DNA of 64,000 bases, taken from contig NC_088786.1 in the NCBI RefSeq assembly GCF_949628265.1, positions 30,587,681 through 30,651,680 on the forward strand, written 5' to 3'. The notes beneath the pieces are model-generated. The model was given only the letters and a program-made list of their open reading frames with translations, did no database searches and had not been told where the DNA came from. How positions within the stretch are numbered: position 1 is the stretch's first letter; the number at the start of each line of letters is the position of its first letter. Source of the DNA: Cloeon dipterum (Eukaryota > Arthropoda > Insecta > Ephemeroptera > Baetidae). Both the position numbers and the translations under genes were made by a program. Below, one piece after another: positions 1 through 11,500 of this stretch.

Positions 1-3000
1 TTAGGGCTGCAGGCGGACAGCGAAGCCACGGTGGCCGCAGTGGCTGCGAACGGAGCTGTGGAGCTGCTCACCTGGAACGGTGCGCGCTTTGAAATGAGCG
101 AAAAAGCGCACGACTCGGCCTCGCTCAACACCTTCTCCTCGAATCTCCGCTTCAAAGGGCGACGCAGCCTCGAGGGATATCATTTTTCTGTAGCCGTATT
201 TCACGTGAGCCTCATTACTCTGACACTGAAAAGCAGCTCGAGACGTGAAATATGCGTATTTTTCGTAATAAAAAGGACCCGCCGTTTGTGATCATAAAGA
301 ACGAAGGCAACAAAAGCTCCGCAGAGGGGTGGCTCGTCGACGTCTGGAATGATTTGCGCAGTCAACTCCGATTCACGTAATATGTTATAAGGAAATTTAT
401 TGACGTAGGTGATAATAACGTGTTGTGCTGCTTTATTGCGAGACAAGGTCCAAATTTTACCAGCCGAGTAGACGCAACGCCAATGCAAACAAAACTAAAG
501 TTTCCGTTCAAGAGCTGTCTTCTGGGAGGGCTGAGGTGATTCTAACTCCGGCTGTGCCTACTTTGGGAAACTTTCACCTGGCTGAGTTTACCTATCCTGT
601 TGCCACTTTAAGGTCAATGTTATGATTAAAACTAGTTTGATTAATTAAATTGAAATTTTTTAGACACTTTTTAGTGTTTGTTGAGGAAGTTAAATCAAAA
701 ACTCAGAAATAAAACTCGCAAAAATTAGACTAAAAATGACACAAACGAAATAAAAAAGAGGTTTTACATCTTTAATCTCTTCCAAAATTTAAAAATATTT
801 CTTTATTCTCAGACTGCGATTTTTGATTCACCGTTCATCGACTGTATCCGGCATAGGCCAGTTCGTGCATCCATTTTCGCCCTTTCTGTGGTACAGCCTT
901 GTCGGCCTGACCACCTTCTCTGCCCTGCTGATGGGCACAGCTTACACCCTGGCCAGGAGGATCGGTCTTGAAACGCAGGAGGCGCCGATATTCGAGCTGC
1001 GCGAGTCATTCCTCATAATTTTCAGCTCGCTGCTGCAGCAAGGCAAGCACGAGAAAACCGAAGCAAAGCCGCAACCACCATTGATGTCGTACTAATCCAG
1101 AATTTCGTTGCAGGCACAGACAGCTCACCGAGCTCTCTATCAGGACGAATCATTCTGTGGTGCTCGTACACCTTCGGGGTGGTCATTTACACGGCTTACT
1201 CGGCTGCGCTAATTTCCAAGCTTGCAGTCAGAGAAGTGGATTTCCCGTTTCACTCGCTAGATCAAATGCTTGCCTCTAACTACAGACCGATCGTCGTGAG
1301 AGATTCGATCCTCCACTACCTGATTAAGGTATTTATTTCCAACAAAAAGAGCGACAAATTAAAATTTTTCATGTACTCGTAATTTCTTGTTGATGTTATT
1401 ATTTTTTGAAAATCTATTGTTTGAAGTTGCGAAATTCTTCAAAAATAAAAAGCTTGCACCCTTTAAAATAATGCAAATTGGATGGCAGGTTTGTTATTTA
1501 ATCCTAGTTTTCTATTTGAGGACAAATTTACAGTCAAATTTTATTTTTTTGCAGAGGGATTTTTTTTTAAATAATTCGAATGAAAAAAAATCGACCCGTG
1601 GACACCAAATTCCGTAAAGAAATGGGTATAGCTCCCATTCCATTCCCAAAGTTTTCAATCAATTGAGCAGAAATTAGCATGCAAATCATTAAAAGCATGA
1701 AAAGTTAATTCAAAGAAAATACTTTAACTTGTGCTTGCCTTTGCCTGCAGTGCTCATTAAAAGTTTTACCACATTTGTAAAAAGCGTAAAATTAGCCCTC
1801 TTTTTGGCAAAAGTTGAAAAGGAGAGCAGCAAAGTTCCCTGCGGTCTGGGTCATTAAGATTACTTGAGGGGTGATTCCTTTGAGGTGCACCAACATACTA
1901 ATAAACTTTAATCACATCATGCGGTGAAACACACCTCATGCTTATTATCGCAATTGCTGTCGAGTAGTATGTATACATTATTTCTCACAGAGTCACTGAG
2001 CGTAAGCAGCTGACCCACTGCGACCTGTTAACCTAACTAAATGATATTATTATACTCCCATAGCAGGGTTTCAACAATCCTTTAACCATGGAAGTTTTAA
2101 CGGAACTGGCCCAATTAAAATTGTAAAATGTTTCCAAAATATATTTAAATTGCATTACAACACTTATCCATAAACCTGAAATATTTGTTTGAGCAATCGA
2201 TTCCTGAGAAAAATAAATCAAATGAATATTTCAGTTTGTTGTTTTTCTTTTTCAAGGAGGGTGAGACGGGCAGTTGGAAAAGTTTGCGAGAGCGGAAGCC
2301 AAGTGTAAAATTGGTTGGCGACGTGAGCGAAGCGATTGACGAGCTAATGAGGTCGAACGAGAAACTCGCCCTGCTCGAGGCACACGAAAGATTCGGCCCT
2401 TTGGTGCAACAGTCGCCGCTCGACTGCGAGCTGCTGGTCATGCCCGGACACGAGTTGCTTCCGGTCACCCTCATGCTGCAGAAATCGTCGCCTTTCAAAA
2501 AGGCCTTCGACCAATTGTGAGATTGACAGCCTTGATTCTTTAGTGGAAAATTGTTGCTAAAAATTGTAGACAAAATTTTATACCAAAGAATAGGATCAAG
2601 ACGACTTGATTTAAGAATTAACTACACAAATTCATCAGCCCAATTTTACCTCCAACCAATTTAATTTAAAAAAGGGTACCAGTAAGATAGAGCCCAAACG
2701 CGTAGAAAATGTGTCAAGAAATGAAATCGTAGAATTTGAAACCAGAGTGACAAGATTCATTTTACCATTAAAATGCCTAAAACCAAAATAATTTGTCCTT
2801 ACAGCTGTGAAAAATTACAACAGTCGGAGAAATGCACAATGCTTTAATTTAAAGGAAGATCCTTTTAAGACAAATAGCCCACTTTCTTAGAGCCATGTAC
2901 CATCAGGCTGAGCAGAGCGAAAGAAATTTCAATTTGTCAGCTGACTTCCTCGCTGCGTGAGCGGTGATCAAGCTGTTCATACAAATCTGGCAGGTCATTA

Positions 3001-4074
3001 AAAACATGTTTCATGTTCTTGTTTTGTGTATTACTCCGCAATTTGTGCGCGCAAGCCGCTCCATTAATCTCGTTAATGACGCTGGTGGCAATTTTCGGCT
3101 GCACGCTCGCTCGCAGCACTGATAAAGAGCGCGCGGGGGCCTTCAATTTGAGTTTGGCACTGCGGCTGCGGCGCGGTCGCTGCGGCTGCTGCTCCTGCTC
3201 CTGCTGCACGGTTTTGTATTTTGAATTACATTGTTCGCGCGACTCGACGCGGGCACAATGGATTGTTGCGCAAATACTTCAACCTCAACAAAAACCATAT
3301 TCATGTTCGGATCTGCCTTGCGATTAGCAATTTACCGCAGTTTTTTGTAGCTGTTTTTGTTTTATTCGCGGGAGTGCTGTTATGAAATGTTGTCTGCCTC
3401 AACAAAGCGGATATCTTTTTCATTTGATTAAAACAGAGAGTGTACACTACACGTGTGCTGTTGCAGACCTGTGCGTTTTTGTGAAAAACATTTCCTCTTT
3501 TTGCGGCATCTCTGGAAGCGTTCATCCCTCTTTCCCACTCTGGCCTCGCCAACAAAATTAAACTTTATGCCAATTTTGTTTCATTCGTGTGCCGCTATTT
3601 TAGAATATTTAAAAAACAAGAATATGATTTTTACATACTTAAATCATTTTTATTTTTTGTAGCATTGTTCTGGAAAGGAGAAACAAAGTTCTTTATTATA
3701 GTTGAAATATTTCACATGCCCTGATTCTAGCCTTTCCCTAAAAAGAGTTCTTTAAACTGGTTGAAAATTTTCATTATCATCTTCACGGCCAAATGCCATT
3801 CCACGCAACAGTAAAAGCGCCTCGCAAGAAATAACAAAAGCTAACTCGGCTACTTTTCAGACTGTTAAGAATGCTGGAAACGGGTCGTTTGTCTCGTGCT
3901 CGCCAACGCTGGATGTTTCTCGTGGACGAAGACCCTTGTCCGCTAGACTCGACCCTGCCCTCGTTCGCCCTCAAGCACGTCACTCTTCCCTTTCTCATAT
4001 TCCTCGCCGGCATTGCGTCCTCCTTTCTAATTTTCATAATTGAGATCTTGGTGCACTGCGCAAAGAGGAAGTGA
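1..4074 (+). CDS. Ionotropic receptor gene A (divergent IR; 5' end outside window)
   Basis: Predicted ligand-gated cation channel of the insect ionotropic receptor family, acting in chemosensory dendrite membranes. Exons read: 1-204, 276-376, 448-612, 813-1042, 1114-1328, 2257-2516 and 3861-4074, 463 codons including TGA at 4072-4074. Exons 1-3 hold the end of the N-terminal region and ligand-binding lobe S1 (DPPFVII, GWLVDVW, then SGRAEVIL). Exon 4 has TM1 and the pore helix (ESFLIIFSSLLQQG), exon 5 has the channel-lining helix ending AYSAALISKL, exon 6 is lobe S2, and exon 7 holds TM3. Exon lengths 165, 230 and 215 match the neighbouring paralogues exactly. Compared with genes B and C, the first two exons and about 70-85 nt of the third lie beyond the left edge. 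The Arg that binds the amino acid in glutamate receptors is absent from S1. The intron at 1043-1113 uses a GC donor. Family assignment is firm; the subfamily (perhaps IR75-like) is a guess. Confidence 0.87.
1043..1113 (+). other. GC-AG intron of IR gene A
   Basis: This 71-bp intron begins AAG/GCAAGC, with no GT available at the junction, and ends TTGCAG. A near-perfect branch-point motif TACTAAT lies at 1090-1096. The homologous introns in genes B and C start GTAAGA and GTAACT at the same codon position and phase, which confirms the boundary. Retention would end the protein at TAA 1093-1095, just after the pore helix. Confidence 0.85.
1329..2256 (+). other. Intron 5 of IR gene A, no further feature seen
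   Basis: A 928-bp AT-rich intron between the channel-helix exon and the S2 exon. It starts GTATTT and ends TTTTTCAAG. No additional gene or clear repeat was found by eye. Confidence 0.6.
2517..3860 (+). other. Intron 6 of IR gene A with a GC-rich segment
   Basis: A 1,344-bp intron from GTGAGA to CTTTTCAG. The stretch from about 3040 to 3200 is noticeably richer in G and C than its surroundings and includes CTG/CTC triplet runs near 3180-3206. No exon with family resemblance was found there, and the open frames over it look like chance. Confidence 0.5.
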
Positions 4075-4342
4075 AAAGGCACCTCGCCGCAAAATATGAA
4101 TAAATACGTATGTAAAGCTGCCTCCTAGCTGTGTGTGGTGTGCTATAGTACAACATTTTTACGCTCATGCGAGCGACTGCATTAAAAGCTTTTACGAGTT
4201 CAAACATGGCAATAATGGTGTTTGATTTTTCTTGCACCCGAATACCCGCTTTGCAGCCCAGCAACAAAAGTAATCAGAGCAGGCGAACATTAAACTAGCA
4301 ACGCGAATTTCTGCTCCGCCAGCCATCCGAGCCGGTTGCAAA
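4075..4342. other. Spacer between IR genes A and B
   Basis: Short spacer of 268 bp that must hold the 3' UTR of gene A and the promoter and 5' UTR of gene B. Apart from the AATAAA at 4099 I see no element I can name. Confidence 0.6.
4099..4104 (+). promoter_or_regulatory. Poly(A) signal of IR gene A
   Basis: A canonical AATAAA lies 25 bases after the gene A stop codon. Its position fits 3' end formation before gene B starts at 4343. Confidence 0.6.
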
Positions 4343-7300
4343 ATGAAAATAGATTACTGCGGCTTTATGCCGATTTTTATTTCGCTTATTTTTCGGCAAA
4401 TATGCGCCCAGACTGTAGACCAAGCACAAAACGCCATCGATTTTTTGATGGCCCTTGACGAGCAGAGGCCGATAAGAAGATTAGTCGCGTTTTACGATGG
4501 GAATCATGGTGAGTGATTTTCCTACATACACTAATTACTGTTCAGTATTATTTTGATTCACACAGATTAAATAGAATATTCAAATTAAGTCAGTTCAACT
4601 AAAATTTGTTCTCAGATTGAAGTTTTAAGTATTATAAATTGCTTCATTCACAAAAAAGGTTGACATAGAAATATATTTTTCAATTTATTTTACTATTAAT
4701 TACATTACTATCGATTGAATTTGTATTAACTGTACGCCATCATTTTTTGAATGCTGCATATTCGCAGCCGTGCAGGGGCTGAGATCCGAAGAAGTGCATC
4801 TCAATCTGCAACGAGCTTGTTCAGCCAGAGGGATTTATTTGAGTGCTGCGAAAATATCGAGTTCGTCGAGCATTTCCCTCGTGCATACCAACCAGCCGCC
4901 AATTGTGGCGGCGTTTTTCTTCACATCCGCCGCACCGACTGCATCGTATCTCAGAACGGTTTGTATACGAGAAGGCTCATTCATTGATGCTCTTTTGCGC
5001 TGGTATGCCAAAGAGCTCGCATAATAAATATCGTTGCAAATTAATGGTCTATTCAAATAAGTCAATTTCGATAATGGATCTTTGCAAATCATGAACGGAT
5101 CACTGGTTCTCCAAATAGAAAATAACATCAGTCTGGCATGCGTAGAAAGAGATAATAAAAACAAGCAGTTCCAGTTCCTGACGGAGGGGGAAGTAATAAA
5201 TTAATTTCGAGAAAAGGAACAGGAAGTTCAAAAGTAAAGGAAAAGAAATTGATTTCCTGGCAAATTTCCCGGTTTATCTCGATATATTAAATTCTTGTGA
5301 AAATAAAAGTGCTGAGAGTGAATTTATCGATTTTTTTTTCAGGCAACGGAGCGTACGGACCGCGTTTTTTGGATATACTTTCCGCGAGCAGGAACAGGCA
5401 TTCCAAACTGGCAATTTTTACGAGCAGACACGCAGTTGATGCTGCTGATGTGGGAGAGCAATTATGAGGCGAAAATTCTGCACTGGAGCGGCGCCGGTTT
5501 CGTCAGGTCCAACGTTTCGTGGAAGAGTGGTGACAAAATAACTTCATTAAACGCCCTCGCCCATCCCAAAATGAGCTTGGCAGGCAAAGTAATAAGCGTC
5601 GCCGTTTTCCATGTGCGTCAAAATCGAGGTTGCATTAATTTACATCGAGGTTAACACACGCCTGTGTTCCAGGATCCACCGTTTGTGATTTTGCCGGCGG
5701 GCGACTCGGAATTTTCGCAGCAGGCCGTCCGCGGCTGGCTGGTCGAATTGTGGCTCGAGCTGCAGGCCCGCATGAATTTCACCTCGAAATTTTACCGCAC
5801 CGCAAGACAAAGCGGGGGAATTTTTAAAAGGGCCGTCACCGAGCTGCAATCCGGCAGGGCGGACGTCGTGCTCGCACCGTTTGCCGTTGTTTTCGGTGAC
5901 GCGGATGTCATTGACTTCACCGCGCCGGTCACTACTTTGAGGTTCGAAATTCGTCATCACAGCTCAATTGGTTCACTCACGCAAATCTTTCATTTATTTA
6001 ATCTCCATTCAAATACACATTTACAATACTATCGATAAAAAATCATCGAGTAACAATTATAAAAATTTTACAAACATAACACATCTTCAATGTTGTAATT
6101 ATATCTGACTCCATCCTCTTCGCTCAAATTTGATGAGTAGAAAAATATCTTGCGGCGTAAAAGAGGTAAATTCTCATCTCAAAATTAACCAGTCCATATT
6201 TTTTTTATTAAATAATTTTTCCGTCTTGGTTTTCCATGGAATTTTGTATTCTGAAAATATCTAAAAGATTGAAGGATTTTTTACTGTTGTATCGATGTTA
6301 ACTGTGAAGCCAAACCTTGTCGGAATACGAAATGAAAGGAGAAATTTCAAGCAACGAGGACGAAGTCATGGAAAAACCAAACTCGAGGGTTGGCATCTTA
6401 ATTAACAACATAACTTGACGTACTAAAAGCGCTAGGCAACCCCAACGCATGAGCGTTCAGCAGGTTGCAGAGCTACACTAAATTTAATTTTCAAAGTAGC
6501 ATTTTAGCATAGCTTTTTTGTAAGAGTTTAAAATATAGACTTAAAAATTGACATTGCATTAACAACCATAGAATTTCTTCTTATAATTTAAAACCTATTA
6601 ATATGTTCAATTTTTTATTTAGTTGGAAAATATATTGACTTTCAGTTAGAAATTAAGCTCTCTTAATTTTAACACCAATCCAGTGGAAAATGGAAACGCC
6701 CAGTTCTTTACCCGAGATTAAATTGATTTTTAATCTCACCTCTGGTCCCACACATTCGTTCTCCAATTTCCGGAGGTGCATTTGGCCGACAGAGGCGTTT
6801 GAGCTTGTTGCTGTTTCAGTTTCGGCTTTGTGGTGCCTCGAATATCCGCCACTTCCAGTCTGAACCAATTTCTGAAGCCTTTTCCGCTACGCCTGTGGAC
6901 AGCAATCGCCGCAGTACTGACCCTGGCGGTTATTTTAATGACCACAGCCTTCATGCTGGGCCAAATTTTCGGCTTTGAAGCTGCAAACCGGCCTCTGTAC
7001 GGACTTTACGAATCGGCGCTCATTATTTACGGCTCACTGCTAACACAGGGTAAGAGCACTCCGCCGTCAAAAATTATTTATCATTCCTCGTTTCCGCATT
7101 TTTGCCCGTGCAGGCCCCGACTTTTCTCCTCGCTCGCTCTCAGCGCGGACGATTTTGTGGTGCTCGTACGCGTTTGGAGTTTTGATGGGACTGGTCTATT
7201 CCGCTTCGCTCACCTCTAAATTGACTTTGGGGATTCTGGAGCCGCCATTTACGGGGCTGGATGAGTTTCTCGCAACGTCCTACACACCGATTTTGGTCAC

Positions 7301-8135
7301 TGACTCTCCACCTCATCGATTGATCACGGTATAAATAAATGAAAAAAAAACTGAAAAGTTTTAGCTTTTAATCCTGTGCTGTTGGTGGGTTGAGATTCCC
7401 TTTTTAAACTGGTGATGGCTAACCGAAAATTTTGACAGTGATGTAGAGTTGAATCAATAAAAATTCCTTTGCCCAAATCTTTAATTTTATTTTTGTTTTA
7501 TCAATTTTCCTTCCATCTCCAGAGTGCAGTGTCGGGTGCTTGGCGAGATATGCGCGAGAGAAAGCCGCAGCCGCGCGTTGTGCAAAACATAGAGAGCGCT
7601 CTGACCGAGATAGTGGATCCGTGGTCATCAGCTACTCTGCTGGACGCCAAGGAGCGAATGCTACCCAAAATTCTTGACCTCGCTTTGGAATGCAATTTGA
7701 TGATGGCATCTCAGGAAAACGTTTTCCAGCTGCCGGCCCACTTGATGATATCCAAAATGTCGCCTTTGAAGAAGCCTATAGACCAAACGTTGGTAAATGA
7801 GTTATTTTACTTGCGCGCCCGTTTTATATTTGCTCCCAAGGCTTGCAAGAATGCTCACCAGCGGACAATTAACCAGACTGAGGCAACGGTGGTTGCGTAT
7901 TCCATCAGCCGAGGAATTTTGCCCGCGGACCACGAGTTTGCTCCAGTTTGGAATGGAAAATGTTGCAATGCCGTTTTACCCACTGGCCGGAGGATTTTGC
8001 ATCGGAGTTTTGCTTCTTTTCTGCGAGCTTGTGGCACGAAGGTGGCTCTGGGACCAATTCCAGCCGCTGGAACTTCTACGGCAAATAATGCTGCAATATT
8101 CTGCGAGGACAACCATGCAAAACAATTTATTCTAA
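4343..8135 (+). CDS. Ionotropic receptor gene B (complete divergent IR)
   Basis: Second gene of the tandem array, 633 residues. Exons: 4343-4508, 4768-4958, 5343-5612, 5673-5941, 6820-7049, 7114-7328, 7523-7788 and 7841-8135. All junction phases are compatible. The start was chosen because it opens a hydrophobic signal peptide (MKIDYCGFMPIFISLIF) and exon 1 ends in the same phase as gene C exon 1. Residues about 25-209 are the poorly conserved N-terminal region. S1 spans about 210-298 (DPPFVIL, GWLVELW, SGRADVVLAPF). TM1 is about 324-346, the pore helix 363-376 (ESALIIYGSLLTQG), the channel-lining helix 388-410 (VYSASLTSKL), S2 about 413-575 and TM3 about 577-600. The S1 intron found in A and C is missing: exon 5673-5941 fuses the two pieces. 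The last donor is GTTGGT, chosen because it preserves phase 2 as in A and C. S1 lacks the glutamate-binding Arg. Predicted chemoreceptor subunit; ligand unknown. Confidence 0.9.
5942..6819 (+). other. Intron 4 of IR gene B, no further feature seen
   Basis: An 878-bp AT-rich intron between the S1 and TM1 exons. The donor is the weak GTTCGA and the acceptor is CTGTTTCAG. The boundary is set by phase agreement with genes A and C. Nothing else was recognised. The 384-bp intron at 4959-5342 is likewise plain. Confidence 0.55.
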
Positions 8136-8504
8136 CCACAATAATTACTGTAAAGATGTTTGTCTTGTAGTAGTTTTAGTTTATTATTGATTTCATATAA
8201 ATGTACGTTGTTTTATATAAAAAAATTGTCATTCAAAATAATGGCATTGCTAGTACAATACTGACAATTCAACTTTTTAAAAATTACCTGGTCTTCATTA
8301 TATAACATGCATTGCCAGTATACATTATTCAAATTCACTCAAATACGCGTAAACAGAGGACAAAAAGCTTTTATTACAAAAAGTTTTCAAAACACGCACA
8401 GAGACAATGGTAGTTAAATGCATTGGGCCGATAAAATCACCCCGTCGACAAAAGAGAGGTGAACGCGACTAGCATTTCACTCGCAGCAGCGATAAACACC
8501 GAAT
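8136..8504. other. Spacer between IR genes B and C
   Basis: A 369-bp spacer for the gene B 3' UTR and the gene C promoter. TCACTC at 8476-8481, about 25 bases before the gene C ATG, resembles an arthropod initiator, but I have no other support for it. No gene was seen. Confidence 0.45.
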
Positions 8505-11500
8505 ATGAAAATATTTATCGCGCTCCTCGGCTTCTTTTTCTTGGTGTCCGCGCAGAGGAAAGATGAAGACTGGGACGAGGTATTGTGGTTCCAGGCGTGC
8601 GATTTTGTGCTGCAATATCACTCGCAGTGGCCGATGCGGCGGACCGTTGTCGTGTACCACCCTCTGAAAGACAGGGGTGAGTTTGTTGGTCGTTCGATAC
8701 GCACGTACAACAAATTTCCTCTTATTCAATAGCACACACCCTTTTGTTAATGTGTGCATTGCAGAGAACTACATGAAGGAACTGGCGATGGATTTCTCTA
8801 GGCGTCTTTCGAAGGTCGGTGTCTCCTCCACTTTCGTCCGAATACCAGGCCCAAATACGGTCGAAGTGCTGCGTTTAAAAGAGCCAAACCAACCGACCAT
8901 ATTTTGCGTTTTGATGCTCACGCCCAATGACGCGACCTCTGGATTTGTTCGAGCGGTAAGCGCGTGATTTCTATAAATATACATAAATAAAAATATGTTA
9001 ACAGACTATATTATGACATTGCACAATTAATGTCGTTGACAAAAAAAACGGCTTGAAATGCAACAGGGCAAAAACTGACACGACTGCATCTTGGTATAAA
9101 AAATTGAAATTGAAAAAAAAATCAAATCAATTCAAATAAAATCCAAGCTGAACTACAAATTAGCAGACAATGACTTTGTTTTTAGAAAACTATGCTAACT
9201 AGATTTACTCTGCCGGAAACTAATTGATTAAAAAATAACATAGCCAACCAGCTGCTTTTTAATGCCTCTGAAATCGACCCAGGGTTTATGAAATCAGCAA
9301 CCAAATTTGGAAGCGATATTGTGTTTGATGAAATAGACCAGCACATGTTCATGAAACATGCTTGTCACGTTTTTCCCTACTTGATTTGTAAAAAAGTGAC
9401 TTAGCACTTCTGCGCGAGGGAGGACTGATTGCAAATTATGTGATGAACCAATTTGCTTCTATCATTTCCTCAACTTTGTGTCATTCATTCATTCAAGTTT
9501 TGTAAAAAGAGAGAGCACTATATATGTTGCAGGCAGCTGACGCTGGCGGTACGAAAGGTGACTTGGTGTCTTGGATGCATCTGAGTTTCGCCGATAAACA
9601 ACGGTTTCTGACAGCTGACGTTGGTCTTCGGCCGGACACCCAGCTTGTGTCTGCCAAGTTTCAGCCGTCAGCGGTAACAAATCTGTACCTGTGGAACGGA
9701 ATAGATCATATGCAGACGAAAGCGCCGTGGGATGGTCCAGGCAGGCCAATCCCGTCTGACGCTGTAGATCAACCAAACATGGATCTCTCTGGCCAGAAAC
9801 TGAGTGTCGCCATTTTTGACGTTAACTTTGTCGTTTCCACATTTGAAAGAATTCTCATAGAGGTTATCTCCTATAGGACCCACCATTTGTTATCGCTCCA
9901 GCAACATTGAACAAGAAAATCAACGAATCTCAGATTTCAGGCTGGATGGTGGACGTTTGGAAAGATTTGCAGAGCTTTTTGAAATTTAGGTTTCATTTTC
10001 TAAAAGCATATAAAATATATTACAAACATTTTAATTCTTTTCTTAACACATTTTGCAGCTCTACCTATTACAAGCCAACGCGAATCGATTTGGCTGTAGG
10101 AGTGTTTCGACGTGCAGTGGAGGAGTTAAAGTCGGGCAGGGCCGACGTCGTTTTATATCCATTCGTGGTCACGGCAGACGACATTGACATCGCCGATTTC
10201 TCAATGCCTGTCACCAACCTAAAGTTTGATCTTGATTATGTAGACGGTCATTAATGATGCTGACAGAGATTCTACCAACAGATACCGCTTCCTCCTGCCG
10301 CGAGTGTCCGCGACGTCAACCATAGACCAATTTATTCAGCCTTTCCATATCCTCATGTGGAGGGTTATCGCAGCAGTTCTGACTCTGGCAGTAATTTTGA
10401 TCACTGTCTCGTATATGTTTGGAAGGCTTTACGGCTTTGAGGAGGAGGGCACGCCAATTTTTCAACTCAAAGATTCCATTATGGTAATCTACGGGTCTTT
10501 ATTTGCACAAGGTAACTCATCGCTCGTGCTGATTTATATTCATTTTTTTGTTTTATAAACAGAATTGTAATAATAATCAATATATTATGTTGTATCAGAA
10601 TTGTTCACAAATTATTCATTCCAGAAATTAACACGTAATACGTTGGGAAAAATGAGAAAAGTTCCTTATTTGTTTTTTTCTTTTTTATTATTCGGTCAGG
10701 AAATGAAAATTTAAATAAATTGTCCAAATAAGAGACAAATAACAGAATTAATAATTGTTGCAAACTGTTAATATTTTTGCAAATATTAATATTTGAATTT
10801 TCATTTACGCATTTACTGACGAAAGCAAATAGAAAATTCCCTCCTTGGGAATTTTTCTCAATATTTTAAGTAGTATTCGTCACATGTGCAGGCATCAAAA
10901 TCTACAAAATCCAGTGCGGACGGATAGAATTAGAATAAGAAATTCAATTTAACACAAATAAATACACAGACACTTATTATATTATTTGAGCTTTTAAAAA
11001 TTTTAATATAACTAAAATCAAACTCATTTTCTAGAAAAATTTAACATTTACTTTTTCGTTGACAGGGCCAGATTTCGCACCGCTATCATACTCTGGAAGA
11101 ATGATTATTTGGATGTCATTTCTATTTGGCGTGCTCGTCAGCCAAGCATACTCAGCTGCCCTGATTTCCAAACTGACCGTCGGAACCTTGGCGCCGCCTT
11201 TCACCACGCTAGACGAAATGACAAGCTCGACCTACACTGCCATTTACAGGCCTGACTCTGCCCCTCAGAGGCTGGTTGAAGTAAAGAATTCTCATTCCCT
11301 TAAAACAAAACACTGTAAAAACAAAACAGACCGCCAGAAAAGGTGCCTGGCGAGAATTGGGCGACCGCAAACCCTACCCGCGTGTGATGACCAATCTGCC
11401 AGACGCGATCATCGAGGTTTCCAACTCGTGGACGGAGACTACTCTACTAGAGGCGAAGGAACGGATGCTGCCGTTGATCAACCTACCGCCGTTCAACTGC

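Noticed and set aside
2937..3209. 90-codon minus-strand frame in IR gene A intron, Gln/Arg-rich
   Set aside because: Its composition comes from CTG/CTC triplets in a GC-rich patch. No homology recognised.
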